This document shows positions 28,408 through 38,103 of a stretch of 64,000 nt of DNA, one piece after another (position 1 is the first letter of the stretch; every line of letters starts with the position of its first letter). A model generated the notes under the pieces. That model saw only the letters and a program-made list of their open reading frames with translations, made no database searches and was not told where the DNA came from. Source of the DNA: Chlamydia ibidis 10-1398/6 (GTDB lineage: Bacteria; Chlamydiota; Chlamydiia; Chlamydiales; Chlamydiaceae); contig NZ_APJW01000001.1 of assembly GCF_000454725.1 (NCBI RefSeq), forward strand, positions 414,590 through 478,589. The letters are read 5' to 3'. The position numbers and the translations under genes were made by a program.

Positions 28408-30447
28408 ATGGTTGCGGTAAAGCATAAGTTACACACTTCTCTTGAAGAAATCCTAAAATTGGTTTGGGTTCTTCGATTTGCGGAAAGCAAGATGCTTCTT
28501 TTTTCTAGACAAAGTGGTTCAGGCGGAAGTTTTCAGCTTTCCTGCGCTGGACACGAGCTAGCTGGTGTAGTGGCGGGTAAGCATTTTGTTGCTGGAAAAG
28601 ATTGGTCATTTCCTTACTATCGTGATCAGGGATTTCCGATAGGATTAGGGTGCGATCTTTCTGAAGTATTAGCATCGTTCTTGGCCCGTGTTTCCCCTAA
28701 TCATTCTTCGGGGAGAATGATGCCATACCATTATTCTCACAAGAAATTTCGTGTCTGTTGTCAGTCTAGCGTAGTGGGCACGCAGTTTTTGCAAGCTGCT
28801 GGCCGTGCCTGGGGCGTGAAGCATTCTGGGGTAGATGAAGTCGTTTACGTCTCGGGCGGGGATGGTGCAACATCTCAGGGAGAGTTTCACGAAATGTTGA
28901 ACTACGCTTCTCTACATCAACTGCCTCTCGTGACAGTTATACAAAATAATCGTTGGGCAATCTCAGTCCCCTTCGAAGAGCAATGCGGTGCAAGCTTAGA
29001 GAAGCTAGGAAAAAGTTATCACAATCTTTCTGTATATACTGTTGACGGTGGTGATATTTCTGCTTTAGATGCGACTTTCGCTAATGCAGTACAAGAGGCT
29101 AGATACGATTCGGTGCCGGCTTTGGTTTTGGTGGATGTTGTGCGCTTAGAACCTCACAGTAATTCAGATAATCATGATAAGTACAGAAGTTCTGAAGACC
29201 TGGCGTCTTGCATGAGTAATGATCCTTTATTGCGTTTGGAAAAACAAATGCATGAGGAATACGGTATATCACAGGATGATATTCGTGCGATTAGGGAAAT
29301 TGCTAAAGCAGAGGTCTTAAAGGCTTGCGAAATTGCAGAAAGCATGCCTTTTCCAAGTAAGGGTTCAACAAGTCATGATATATTCGCTCCCACCACTGTT
29401 GCACTTATTGATTACGAATCTTCCTTAGAAGCTCAGATGCATTTGCGTAATCATGAACCACAGGTAATGCGCGATGCAATAGCAGAAGCATTACGTGAAG
29501 AGATGCAACATGATTCTGGAGTTATCGTTTTTGGAGAGGATGTTGCAGGGGATAAGGGCGGAGTTTTTGGTGTTACTAGAAATCTTACAAACGAATTTGG
29601 CTCACACCGTTGTTTCAATACCCCTTTAGCAGAGGCAACAATCATTGGCACAGCTATTGGGATGGCTCTTGATGGATTTCATAAACCTGTCGCAGAAATT
29701 CAGTTTGCCGACTATATTTGGCCCGGAATTAACCAATTGTTTTCTGAAGCATCTAGTATATACTACCGGTCTGCTGGAGAATGGGAGGTGCCTTTAGTTA
29801 TCCGTGCTCCTTGCGGTGGATATATTCAAGGCGGTCCATATCATTCTCAAAGTATTGAAGCGTTTTTAGCCCATTGTCCGGGATTAAAGGTTGCATACCC
29901 ATCTAATGCTGCAGATGCTAAGGCCTTGTTGAAAGCTGCTATTAGAGATCCTAATCCTGTTGTATTTCTCGAACATAAAGCGCTGTATCAGCGTCGTATT
30001 TTTAGTGCTTGCCCTGTCTATTCTTCAGATTACCTTCTTCCTTTTGGTAAAGCTGCTATTGTTAATCCCGGAACTGATCTTACGATTGTCTCCTGGGGAA
30101 TGACTTTAGCAATGAGTGTGGATGTGGCTAAAGAGTTGGAAGATCTTGGCATTTCTGTTGAGGTTATTGATCTACGGACTATTGTTCCTTGTGACTTTGC
30201 TACTATCCAGGAATCTGTAGAGAGGACTGGGAAGTTGCTTATCGTCCATGAGGCACCAGAATTTTGTGGTTTCGGAAGTGAATTAGTCGCAACTATTGCC
30301 GAGCAGGCTTATACCTATCTCGACGCTCCAGTCAAACGTATTTGCGGGCTATATGCTCCTGTACCTTATTCTAAAATTCTTGAAAATGAAGTGCTGCCTC
30401 AAAAAGAGCAAATTCTTCAAGCAGCGAAAAGCCTAGCAGAATTTTAA
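28408..30447 (+). CDS. 2-oxo acid dehydrogenase E1, alpha-beta fusion
   Basis: 679 residues. The N-terminal half (1-330) is E1-alpha, with the thiamine diphosphate site SGGDGATSQGEFHE followed by IQNNRWAIS. The C-terminal half (350-679) is E1-beta, with VFGEDVAGDKGGVFGVT, FNTPLAEATIIG and the conserved RAPCGGYIQGGPYHSQS. Such a single-chain fusion decarboxylates a 2-oxo acid and hands the acyl group to a lipoyl E2. From memory chlamydiae also have separate pdhA and pdhB elsewhere, so this fused enzyme (CT340 type) may act on branched-chain or another 2-oxo acid. No E2 or E3 gene is adjacent. A GAGGA site precedes the start. Confidence 0.88.
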   Translation: MVAVKHKLHTSLEEILKLVWVLRFAESKMLLFSRQSGSGGSFQLSCAGHELAGVVAGKHFVAGKDWSFPYYRDQGFPIGLGCDLSEVLASFLARVSPNHSSGRMMPYHYSHKKFRVCCQSSVVGTQFLQAAGRAWGVKHSGVDEVVYVSGGDGATSQGEFHEMLNYASLHQLPLVTVIQNNRWAISVPFEEQCGASLEKLGKSYHNLSVYTVDGGDISALDATFANAVQEARYDSVPALVLVDVVRLEPHSNSDNHDKYRSSEDLASCMSNDPLLRLEKQMHEEYGISQDDIRAIREIAKAEVLKACEIAESMPFPSKGSTSHDIFAPTTVALIDYESSLEAQMHLRNHEPQVMRDAIAEALREEMQHDSGVIVFGEDVAGDKGGVFGVTRNLTNEFGSHRCFNTPLAEATIIGTAIGMALDGFHKPVAEIQFADYIWPGINQLFSEASSIYYRSAGEWEVPLVIRAPCGGYIQGGPYHSQSIEAFLAHCPGLKVAYPSNAADAKALLKAAIRDPNPVVFLEHKALYQRRIFSACPVYSSDYLLPFGKAAIVNPGTDLTIVSWGMTLAMSVDVAKELEDLGISVEVIDLRTIVPCDFATIQESVERTGKLLIVHEAPEFCGFGSELVATIAEQAYTYLDAPVKRICGLYAPVPYSKILENEVLPQKEQILQAAKSLAEF

Positions 30448-31448
30448 TGCTCCTTTAGCGACAACATCTTCTCTAAAGTTTCTTTCAGAGGGATTGTGGT
30501 TAGGTCATTAACACTAATGTGTTTTATTGAGCTGGACGGATCGTCTATTTCTAAACGAATAGATTCTAATAGAGCCAGAGTACATCCATAACTCCAGGTT
30601 TCGTATTCTTCTTGACTTTTCGCTATATCTCGGATTCCCAACAGTTCTAATTGTATGCTAGAGATTTGATGTTTTTTGCAGATAGCAAAGCACTTGCGAT
30701 ACATCATAATAAGATTTAAGAGAGCAGTTTCAAAAGAAAAATCTTTGAAGGTTACAGCTCTTGACATCGTTTTACGTTTTTGTTCAGGGATAAGAGTCTC
30801 TATTGTAGGAGGATTTACAAGTATCAAAACATTGTTACCTATTGAACCACTTTGATTATATGCGCAATGTCCTGAGGATATAGATCCTGGGAAGAAATTA
30901 CTACAGGATGACGCGATTATGTCCCAAGAAGATTTAGAAATTCTTCCCACTAAAGCAAGGGATCTTCCTATTGATTTGCTTTGGTCTCGATCAGAATTTG
31001 TTGTCAAAACTATTGCATGATTGTGATTAAGATATGGATCAGTGAGAGGATGTCCCTTGAACAAACATAAAGTGAGTCTACGTTTATGGTCTTCTAGAGT
31101 AATACATGATTCAGATATACGCTTTTTCTTAAGTTTTGTTTTTATCGTAAATAATGAGGAAAGTTTACTTGCTGATTCATATGCTGAGATATTTTTGGGC
31201 AAAATTATCTCACGAGTTTTAATTTTTCTAGAAATGCAAAGAATGGCAGCCAATACTAATGAATTAGTTATTAATACAAGACAAGGAAAAAACCAGGAAA
31301 CTAGTAAGCACGAACTTATCAAACTTATGATGAATAAAATCGAAAGAAAATAAATAGATATTTTAAGAGAACATAATTCAGGCAAACTCAACTTATTTAC
31401 AGAATAGCTATTCGTAACACAGTCTAATAAGGAAGTAATAGCATACAT
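30444..31448 (-). CDS. Inc-like protein with possible degenerate macro domain
   Basis: 334 residues. Two adjacent membrane helices with a tight turn (about 30-49 and 52-72: ISIYFLSILFIISLISSCL, then FPCLVLITNSLVLAAILCI) give the Inc bilobed topology. The C-terminal 200 residues read like a decayed macro (ADP-ribose-binding) domain. SSWDIIASSCSNFFPGSISSG stands where macro domains have D.IVNAAN..L.GGGGV. ALLNLIMMYRKCFAICKKH, then ISSIQLELLG, stands where they have YR..L..A...G..SIAFP.IS.G. TLALLESIRLEI is the last helix. Key Asn residues are altered, so catalysis is doubtful. The gene ends 4 nt inside the E1 gene. The macro assignment is inference; the topology is clear. Confidence 0.6.
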   Translation of the reverse strand: MYAITSLLDCVTNSYSVNKLSLPELCSLKISIYFLSILFIISLISSCLLVSWFFPCLVLITNSLVLAAILCISRKIKTREIILPKNISAYESASKLSSLFTIKTKLKKKRISESCITLEDHKRRLTLCLFKGHPLTDPYLNHNHAIVLTTNSDRDQSKSIGRSLALVGRISKSSWDIIASSCSNFFPGSISSGHCAYNQSGSIGNNVLILVNPPTIETLIPEQKRKTMSRAVTFKDFSFETALLNLIMMYRKCFAICKKHQISSIQLELLGIRDIAKSQEEYETWSYGCTLALLESIRLEIDDPSSSIKHISVNDLTTIPLKETLEKMLSLKEH

Positions 31449-31526
31449 GGTGTCTTATCGAATTCATCCTAGTTTTGTGAGACAGTTTTATGCCACAAGC
31501 ATGTGTCCCTTCTTAATTTCATAGAC

Positions 31527-32975
31527 TTAGTTTATGATATTATCTATTTTTTCTAATTCTTTAGATTTTCTGAGATAGATCCCAAGTATAAAAATTAAAA
31601 AGAAGGATAAAGTCGAAATTATTGTTTGAGGAGGTGACATTCGTAGTGTTACTAGAAGATTTTTAGAATGTAGTATAGGCAGAGAAAGTAAGTTTTGGAT
31701 TAGGAATTCCGTCATGGAAGAAAAAAAAGGAAAAATAAGAGATAGTAAAGTACAGGCTATTATAACAGGAATGGTTAAAGGAAAGAATAAATTATAAATA
31801 ATACCGTCTAAAGGAATAGTTCCGAAATAGTGAAGCATAGGTATCCATAGGAATATGTTAGCTGATAATGATAGCGAAAGACTACCAAACATGTATTTCA
31901 TTAATGGGAGTAACCTATAGGGCAGAAAAACTGTCCATGGAGTATAGAAAAAGTAGAAGATGGGTTGAAAAAATAATAGAATTCCTAAAGTTGCTAGGAA
32001 TGAAAGAGAAAAGCTGGGCGACAGAGGAGAAAACATAAGGGAACATACAATGCAACTTATGCCTAACCTGTTTAATCCCGAACAATATCCCGGAAAATAG
32101 CCTGAAAGACACATAAATATAAAGGATAACCAGGCCCGCCACACCGACGGTGTTGATGGGAAAATTATGGTTATGAGAGACAAAATAGTGAGCGCTATAA
32201 TGTTCTGACATCTTCTTGGCAGGGCTTGAGAACACAAAAAAATATACGATGAAAACAAAGTAAAATGCCAGCCAGATATGGCAAACAAGTGAGCTAATCC
32301 CTTATTCCGAAAAGTTTCTCTCAAAGATTTAGGAAGTGGGGTGCCTAAAATAAGACTAGCAGCGAAACTTCCGCAATCTTTGTTGATAAATCTGTTAAGA
32401 ATTTGTTCATGACATTGTGTGCGTAGCTTTTGTTTAATCCTTGTTAAACTAGAGGTAGGTGCTGGGTAGATATTTCCTTCAACTTTGAAAATGAGTTGGT
32501 TTAGTTTCCTTGTTGTTTTGCCGTGTAGAATATAACTCTGGTTTATTTCTAACGGCGTATCCGAGATAACTACACAAGATAGGTTACGGTATTTATTTCT
32601 AGAACCTATAGAATACAGAGATGAGGCCTCTGCATAATATCTTCCCCTCATTGATGTTTTGATTATGAAAATTCCTGAAGCTTGTCCAGAATGTAGTGAA
32701 GGAGAGGCTAGATAGGCATAGCTGACAATCATAGCAAACCAAAAGATTATCCAACGGTGTATATCTTTTTTTGGAACAAATAGATGCAAAAATAAAATAG
32801 CAATAGCCGAACACAAAGGATAAGATAAAGAAAACATTCCTGTTAGCCAGTACAAAGCAATTATGCATACGGGATGCTGTTTTTGGAAATAACAGCAATT
32901 ATGATTGAGTTGGAGCCACAAGGAAGATAGGGTATATCTTAGGGAGGAAAATGAAAAAATCTGATAATCCTTCAT
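31527..32975 (-). CDS. comEC: ComEC/Rec2-type DNA uptake channel protein, short form
   Basis: Polytopic membrane protein of about 482 residues from the Met codon at 32975. An N-terminal DUF4131/OB-like region is followed by the competence domain with the signature NKGLAHLFAISGWHFTLF (family GL.HLLAISGLH) and at least eight membrane helices. ComEC passes single-stranded DNA through the inner membrane. The C-terminal metallo-beta-lactamase nuclease-like domain found in many ComEC proteins is absent; the chain stops after the last helices. The frame extends to 33077, but this would overlap the well-supported divergent gene by 127 bp. The Met at 32975 still overlaps it by 25 bp, so the exact start is uncertain. 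Confidence 0.78.
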   Translation of the reverse strand: MKDYQIFSFSSLRYTLSSLWLQLNHNCCYFQKQHPVCIIALYWLTGMFSLSYPLCSAIAILFLHLFVPKKDIHRWIIFWFAMIVSYAYLASPSLHSGQASGIFIIKTSMRGRYYAEASSLYSIGSRNKYRNLSCVVISDTPLEINQSYILHGKTTRKLNQLIFKVEGNIYPAPTSSLTRIKQKLRTQCHEQILNRFINKDCGSFAASLILGTPLPKSLRETFRNKGLAHLFAISGWHFTLFSSYIFLCSQALPRRCQNIIALTILSLITIIFPSTPSVWRAWLSFIFMCLSGYFPGYCSGLNRLGISCIVCSLMFSPLSPSFSLSFLATLGILLFFQPIFYFFYTPWTVFLPYRLLPLMKYMFGSLSLSLSANIFLWIPMLHYFGTIPLDGIIYNLFFPLTIPVIIACTLLSLIFPFFSSMTEFLIQNLLSLPILHSKNLLVTLRMSPPQTIISTLSFFLIFILGIYLRKSKELEKIDNIIN

Positions 32976-33724
32976 CTTTGAACTATTTTTCTTCCCCTTT
33001 GGATGTAAAATCTGTCGAGGAGTTGCGTAAAGAATTTTCTTGGGAAGAGATTTCCATACAAATTCCTCGTCTGCCACGAGGATGGTATGAGCTCGTAGGA
33101 CTAGAAAAAAAAGATCGTATAGATCTATGCCGGGAATACTGGCTTTCTATTTTAGGGCTTAAGGATGATTTAGCGCTTGGTATTTGTCGCTTTTTTGCTC
33201 TTTTAGAATCTATCGACGTATATGTGTATCGCACCTCAAAAGGTCCTTACAGTGTTAAAATGCTTTATACATTCGTAGATGGACGTTGTAGTTTCCAGGG
33301 TTCTCCTCCTTTATCTGAAACCACTAATCTTTGTCTCCCTATTCTTGGAGATGATCACTATCATCGATTTTTTACTATTCATAATGGTTTCGGTAAGTGG
33401 GAAGATGGAGGTATTTTTTCTTATCGGGCTTTAGCAAAGGTTCAGCATAAACTTCGTAATTACTTGATCCATATGAATAAAATTTCTCCTGAAGAGGATT
33501 GTTCCTCATTAGGAGTTTTCCCGTTTTATGGTTATGAAGAGCCTTGTGCTTATCAATGTTTTCTTGTTGACCCAGAAGTGCGCAGAGACTTTCCTTCACT
33601 CAACCTTTTGATTAGCGAAACAAGTTTATTTAAAAGAGATTTAGAAAATATAGAGATATTGTGCTCAGACTCCCGTTATTATCCATCATTCATTACTTGG
33701 TTCGAAAATTATCTGAATGAATAA
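32951..33724 (+). CDS. Conserved hypothetical protein, possible SMI1/KNR4-like fold
   Basis: 257-residue soluble protein with a strong AGGGAGG site 3 nt before the ATG. The central block FFTIHNGFGKWEDGGIFSY resembles the SMI1/KNR4 fold signature (Y..HNG...G...). The N-terminal part, with PRLPRGWYELVGLEKKDRI, is conserved-looking and mixed alpha/beta. SMI1/KNR4 proteins are protein-interaction modules, in bacteria often immunity proteins. Here there is no toxin neighbour, so such a role is not suggested. Divergent and slightly overlapping with comEC. From memory it equals CT338. Function unknown. Confidence 0.7.
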   Translation: MKKSDNPSSLNYFSSPLDVKSVEELRKEFSWEEISIQIPRLPRGWYELVGLEKKDRIDLCREYWLSILGLKDDLALGICRFFALLESIDVYVYRTSKGPYSVKMLYTFVDGRCSFQGSPPLSETTNLCLPILGDDHYHRFFTIHNGFGKWEDGGIFSYRALAKVQHKLRNYLIHMNKISPEEDCSSLGVFPFYGYEEPCAYQCFLVDPEVRRDFPSLNLLISETSLFKRDLENIEILCSDSRYYPSFITWFENYLNE

Positions 33725-33881
33725 AGCAATTATCTATGTATCTATCTATTTTGTTTAGGGTTTAATGTAAAAATCTTGGTTTCAGTGTCTTGTGTTTTGT
33801 CGATTTTGTCAGTTTTTGGTTTTGATCATAGATATAAGATCTAGGATTGATAATTGTTTTCTCTAAAGATTAAGTTCAGAG

Positions 33882-33887
33882 TATAAT
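33882..33887 (+). promoter_or_regulatory. -10 box, candidate ptsHI promoter
   Basis: Consensus TATAAT 55 bp before the ptsH start, without a convincing -35 at 16-18 bp. The predicted start near 33894 would leave a leader of about 48 nt. Confidence 0.4.
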
Positions 33888-33941
33888 CTTGTTCTCTAGA
33901 TGTTTGCTCGAATATTCAAGAGATAAGGTGGAGGGAGTCTA

Positions 33942-34286
33942 TTGGAAGAGGATGCAAAGTGTACGTCTTGTTTAGAGGACATAGAGCCCGTTGATTGTTA
34001 TGAAAGTAGTGATGAAGTGAAAGTTACACACGCATTTATTGTTCAGAATGCTTCTGGTATTCATGTACGTCCTGCAAGTACTTTGGTTAAACTTTTCGAG
34101 GGCCAAGAATGTGAGGTTATTTTTACTTACGAAGGTAAGTCAGTAAATGCTAGAAGTGTGATGAGTATCCTCATGTTAGGAGTTCCTCAAGGAGGTGAAA
34201 TTTTTGTTCATCTTAAGGGGAAAGATGCTTTGCATGTATTACAAAAATTACAAGATATTTTCGCACAGGGTTTTGGAGAACTGTAA
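33942..34286 (+). CDS. ptsH: Phosphocarrier protein HPr with N-terminal extension
   Basis: 114 residues; HPr proper starts near residue 27. The phosphorylated His is His41 in GIHVRPAS. The regulatory Ser equivalent to HPr Ser46 is Ser72 in NARSVMSI, so control by an HPr kinase is possible. About 25 extra acidic residues with three Cys precede the HPr domain. The start is TTG at 33942, chosen because GGAGGGAG stands 4 nt before it and no Met is in frame before the domain. The stop overlaps the ptsI ATG by 1 nt. With only EIIA-Ntr partners in the window, the role is probably regulatory. Confidence 0.9.
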   Translation: MEEDAKCTSCLEDIEPVDCYESSDEVKVTHAFIVQNASGIHVRPASTLVKLFEGQECEVIFTYEGKSVNARSVMSILMLGVPQGGEIFVHLKGKDALHVLQKLQDIFAQGFGEL

Positions 34287-35983
34287 TGGTTGCTGTTGAT
34301 CACGATAAACATAATGAAGAAGTGCGAATTTCTGCTGTTGCTCTTGTCCCAGGATTAGGTGTTGGTAGAGCATTTTTTTTAGGCACCTCTCCTTTGCAAA
34401 TCCATGAACTTACTCTTCCTCAAGAAGAAGTCGAACATGAGATTCATCGTTATTATAAAGCTTTAAATCGTTCGAAATCTGATATTGTTGCTTTAGAAAA
34501 AAAAGCTAAAGCAACTCAAGGACAACAAGAGATCACTGCTATTCTTCAATCCCACTTGGAGATTATTAAGGACCCAATTCTGACAGAAGAAGTTGTTAAT
34601 ACGATTAGAAAAGATCGTAAAAATGCTGAGTATGTCTTTTCTTCAGTTATGGGGAAAATAGAGGAATCTCTTTCCTCAGTACAGCACAATTCTCTCGCTG
34701 TTGATCGTATCCAGGATATTCATGATATCTCTAATCGAGTAATCGGTCATTTATGTTGCCAGCATAAACGTTCTTTAGGCGAATCAGATCAGAATATCAT
34801 AGTATTTTCTAATGAGCTTACTCCGTCGGAAGCTGCTGGTGCTAACCCTTCATATATCCGTGGCTTTGTTTCTCTAGTGGGTGCCGCTACATCACATACA
34901 GCGATCGTTGCTAGAGCTAAGGATATTCCTTATCTTGCGAATATTTCCCAAGATTATTGGACTTTGATGAAAGAGTATAATGGCCATTTAGTATTAATTG
35001 ATGGGAATCAGGGTGAGATCATATTCAATCCCTTACCCAAGACTTTAGAAAGTCGTTGTAAAAAAAAGACAGCACCAAAGAAAGTAAAACCTAAAGCAAG
35101 CTTTCAGCATACTATTGTTGTATCTTCCCAAGCTACAAGTATTTCTGAACTAGACATGCTTGAGCAATTTTTCCCAGAAACTTCCGTAGGCTTATTTAGG
35201 TCAGAGTTCCTCGCCATTGCCGACCAGAAGATTCCCAATATAGTTGAACAGACGGAGGTATATAAACGGCTTGCTTCGTTTTCCGGAGGTATTTCTGTAT
35301 TACGTTTATTTGATTTTGGAGAAGACAAGGTTTGCCCCTGTCACGAACCTATTTTAGGCAGATCTGTTCATAGTCTACTGAATAGTTCTTATCTTTTAGA
35401 TCATCAACTTCAAGCTGTATTGGCAGCTTCCCTTTGTGGTCCTATAAAATTATTAATTCCCGGTGTTGCAGATGTGGGAGAGATTGTAGCTGTTAAGCAA
35501 AGATTAGAAAAACTTAGATCAGTTTCTCCTCAGGAATCTATCATCGAAAATATTATCTGGGGAAGTATGATTGAGATGCCTTCTGCAGTATGGATGATAG
35601 ATGAGATTTTAAAGCAATGCGCTTTTGTTTCCATAGGTACCAATGACTTGATGCAGTATTCTTTAGGGATCTCTAGGGAGTCTGTTATCCCAGAGTATTT
35701 GAATCTTCCTTTGCATCCTTCTGTCGTACGCATGGTTCGTCATGTGGTAGAATCTGCCAAGAGAAAACAAGTGCCCGTGTCCATATGCGGAGAAGCTGCA
35801 GGATCTTTGGAATTAGTTCCATTATTTTTAGGGTTGGGAGTCACAGAACTCTCGGTAGCTATGCCAAGAATCTCGGACTTGCGAGACAGAATAGCTAGTC
35901 TCGATATGAATTATTGTCTAGACTTTACAGAAAAAATATTAAAAGCAAGGACCTGTGCAGAAATACAGGCCCTGTGGGTTTAG
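34286..35983 (+). CDS. ptsI: PTS enzyme I (phosphoenolpyruvate-protein phosphotransferase)
   Basis: 565 residues. It transfers phosphate from phosphoenolpyruvate to HPr. Phospho-His in [13 protein letters not shown] (family GGRTSHTAI), PEP-binding barrel with [23 protein letters not shown], and the catalytic Cys in SICGEAAG. A Lys-rich linker with several KK pairs (about residues 258-272) joins the two halves. Coupled to ptsH by a 1-nt overlap. The usual GGRTSH is slightly altered, but all catalytic residues are present. It ends convergently with ybaB, overlapping it by 4 nt. Confidence 0.94.
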   Translation: MVAVDHDKHNEEVRISAVALVPGLGVGRAFFLGTSPLQIHELTLPQEEVEHEIHRYYKALNRSKSDIVALEKKAKATQGQQEITAILQSHLEIIKDPILTEEVVNTIRKDRKNAEYVFSSVMGKIEESLSSVQHNSLAVDRIQDIHDISNRVIGHLCCQHKRSLGESDQNIIVFSNELTPSEAAGANPSYIRGFVSLVGAATSHTAIVARAKDIPYLANISQDYWTLMKEYNGHLVLIDGNQGEIIFNPLPKTLESRCKKKTAPKKVKPKASFQHTIVVSSQATSISELDMLEQFFPETSVGLFRSEFLAIADQKIPNIVEQTEVYKRLASFSGGISVLRLFDFGEDKVCPCHEPILGRSVHSLLNSSYLLDHQLQAVLAASLCGPIKLLIPGVADVGEIVAVKQRLEKLRSVSPQESIIENIIWGSMIEMPSAVWMIDEILKQCAFVSIGTNDLMQYSLGISRESVIPEYLNLPLHPSVVRMVRHVVESAKRKQVPVSICGEAAGSLELVPLFLGLGVTELSVAMPRISDLRDRIASLDMNYCLDFTEKILKARTCAEIQALWV

Positions 35984-36270
35984 AAAGGCATTCCTACTCG
36001 CATTGCAGCCATTTCAGAATCCATAGCTTGCTTAGCGTCTTTAAAGGCAGCCTTAAATAAATCTGCAACGACTTCAGGGTCTTCAGGGTCCAAACACGTG
36101 GGAGAAACTTTAACAGAAATAATATCACATTTTCCATTAATAGTCACCGAGACTAAGCCATTACCAGCTCGTCCTTCATAACGTTTTTGTTCTAATGAAG
36201 CCTCCATTTCTAGAAATTGTTGTTCCATTATTTTTGCTTCTTTTTTCTTTCTAGCATATCCGCTGCCCAT
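35980..36270 (-). CDS. YbaB/EbfC-family nucleoid-associated protein
   Basis: 96 residues with the family pattern: N-terminal helix with charged repeats ([21 protein letters not shown]), central strands [20 protein letters not shown], and C-terminal helix [22 protein letters not shown]. YbaB proteins form DNA-binding dimers and are commonly encoded next to dnaX, as here (5 nt after dnaX), which supports the call. Confidence 0.92.
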   Translation of the reverse strand: MGSGYARKKKEAKIMEQQFLEMEASLEQKRYEGRAGNGLVSVTINGKCDIISVKVSPTCLDPEDPEVVADLFKAAFKDAKQAMDSEMAAMRVGMPF

Positions 36271-36275
36271 GAAAT

Positions 36276-37601
36276 TTACTCCTTAGTTAATACACCTGCA
36301 AATTCCACAGCGGTAAATTGTAACAAAGTATCTATAGTAGCTGACTCTTTTGAAGAAATTGTTATTTTCTGGGAAGCAGTATCTGGTGTAGGTCTAGGTC
36401 CAGCAAAAGAGGTCAAGAAACTCTGTTGTTCATGATTTACTTGAGAAGAAGGATCAGGATTAGCTCTTGGCTGTGGAGAAACCTTATCCTCATTTAGTGT
36501 GTGGTTATGCAGTTGAGAAATTAATGTGTTTATAGACGGACGATGGCATATCCGAATAAGATGAATAATCACGGTTTCTAGGAAAGTCTTTTCAAAAATA
36601 GTCTGCTGTAGATGCTTTGCAGATTCTCCTAGAAAATCAATAATCTCTAATAAGTACTCATCTGAATAAGAACTAGATATTGCTAATAGAGAGGGGTTAT
36701 CTTTTTTCAAGAGTAAGTCTCTATAGAAGATCGTTAAATCCTGTAGGAAGGTGATAGGTGCTACTCCAGAGTCAATGATGGTGGTAATAGGAAGCAAAGC
36801 TTTGGCATAGTCTTTCTCACTAATTGCTTTAGCTAACTTACAGAGAGTGTCGTGCGATGCTAAACCCAGAGCTTCTGATACTTTTTCTGGTGATAAAGTA
36901 TCTGGGAAAAGACTCACTACATAATCATATAGAGACTCTGCATCCCGTAAACTCCCCTGAGCGGAATAAGCAATAGGAACTAGAGCTTCCCGAGATACTA
37001 ATATTTCAGAATTTGAAGCGATAGACAGTAATTTATTGACGATTAGATCATCCGGGATTCTTTTTAGGTGCAATTTTTGACAGCGACTTAGAATGGTGGC
37101 TGGGACTTTGTGCATCTCTGTAGTGGCTAAAAAGAATTTGATATGAGCAGGGGGTTCTTCTAACGTTTTTAGTAGAGAATTGAAGGCCTCTTTGGTAAGC
37201 ATGTGTACTTCATCAATAATGTAGATTTTGTATTCTGATTTCACTGGAGAGAAGAACACAGTCTCGTTAATTTGTCTAATATCTTCAATTCCTCTATGTG
37301 ATGCACCATCGATTTCGAGAACATCTAAAGCCGTTCCTTGAGAAATTTCTTTGCATGATGCACAGGAATTACATGGCTCGAATGATGGGCTCAGATTAGA
37401 ACAATTAAGTGCTTTGGCAAAGAGACGAGCCAAAGTAGTTTTTCCTGTGCCACGAATTCCTGAAAATATGTAAGCATGAGCAGAACGCTTAAGATGTAAA
37501 GCATTTTTCAAGACTGTAACTACAGAATCTTGTCCAACTATTTCTTGAAATGTCTGAGGGCGATACTTTCTAGAAGAAACTTGATAAGTAGATGATGCCA
37601 T
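36276..37601 (-). CDS. dnaX: DNA polymerase III gamma/tau subunit
   Basis: Clamp-loader ATPase of 441 residues. Walker [10 protein letters not shown], zinc cysteines [17 protein letters not shown], Walker [12 protein letters not shown] and sensor 1 [18 protein letters not shown] are all visible. The length is between E. coli gamma (431) and tau (643), so the long tau-specific tail is lacking; a short Pro/Ser-rich C-terminus remains. From memory chlamydiae may have a second dnaX-like gene. Operon with ybaB. Confidence 0.93.
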   Translation of the reverse strand: MASSTYQVSSRKYRPQTFQEIVGQDSVVTVLKNALHLKRSAHAYIFSGIRGTGKTTLARLFAKALNCSNLSPSFEPCNSCASCKEISQGTALDVLEIDGASHRGIEDIRQINETVFFSPVKSEYKIYIIDEVHMLTKEAFNSLLKTLEEPPAHIKFFLATTEMHKVPATILSRCQKLHLKRIPDDLIVNKLLSIASNSEILVSREALVPIAYSAQGSLRDAESLYDYVVSLFPDTLSPEKVSEALGLASHDTLCKLAKAISEKDYAKALLPITTIIDSGVAPITFLQDLTIFYRDLLLKKDNPSLLAISSSYSDEYLLEIIDFLGESAKHLQQTIFEKTFLETVIIHLIRICHRPSINTLISQLHNHTLNEDKVSPQPRANPDPSSQVNHEQQSFLTSFAGPRPTPDTASQKITISSKESATIDTLLQFTAVEFAGVLTKE

Positions 37602-38103
37602 AGAAAGTTCTCCTAAAACTAAATTTACGTTATTCTGAAATGGGCTATAAGTCTTTATGCTGGCATATTTTCAAGGCTAAAGGCAAGGAGTTCTTAATAT
37701 GGGGATCAGCCTCCCTGTCTCACAGCCACAGTGAGAAATAGTCTACAGGAAGTATCAAATCTTTGGCTATTTATTAAAAATGTATTAAAAGTAGCAGGGG
37801 ATTATTCTTAAATACAAGTGAAGGGAAATCAACAACTGGTGTGTAGAGACATAAAACAGGCTCTATAAATTTCTAAAAGACACGTATGTTGCAACGTTCG
37901 GATGAAAATGTTTTAAAATATCCTCAAAATCAAGGAAATTACTTAGGTATATTATTCATAATTGTGATGCCAATGCTAGTTTTTAGCGTATTTATTGGTT
38001 TGAGATGAATTTGGGACCTATTAGTTTTTTGTATTGGATGAGAAAATAATCTAACTATGGCGTTAGAAGAAGATCAATTTTTTGTATTTAGTTGGTTAAG
38101 CCG
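37602..38103. other. 502-bp intergenic region dnaX / pgpH
   Basis: Between divergent dnaX and the PgpH-like gene. It contains only the short reading frame at 37886-38008, listed separately. The rest is AT-rich, with no terminator or strong repeat seen. Confidence 0.5.
37886..38008 (+). CDS. Possible 40-residue single-span membrane peptide
   Basis: ATG-initiated frame in an otherwise empty gap. The first 17 residues are polar (MLQRSDENVLKYPQNQG); the rest is one hydrophobic helix (YLGILFIIVMPMLVFSVFIGL) ending Arg-stop. This clean amphiphilic layout is what a small membrane protein would show. The ribosome-binding site is weak, and chance ORFs of this size are common in AT-rich DNA. Confidence 0.3.
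   Translation: MLQRSDENVLKYPQNQGNYLGILFIIVMPMLVFSVFIGLR

Noticed and set aside
32951..33077. Extended N-terminus of ComEC up to 33077
   Set aside because: Would overlap the divergent gene, which has an excellent ribosome-binding site, by 127 bp; the added residues have no family support.
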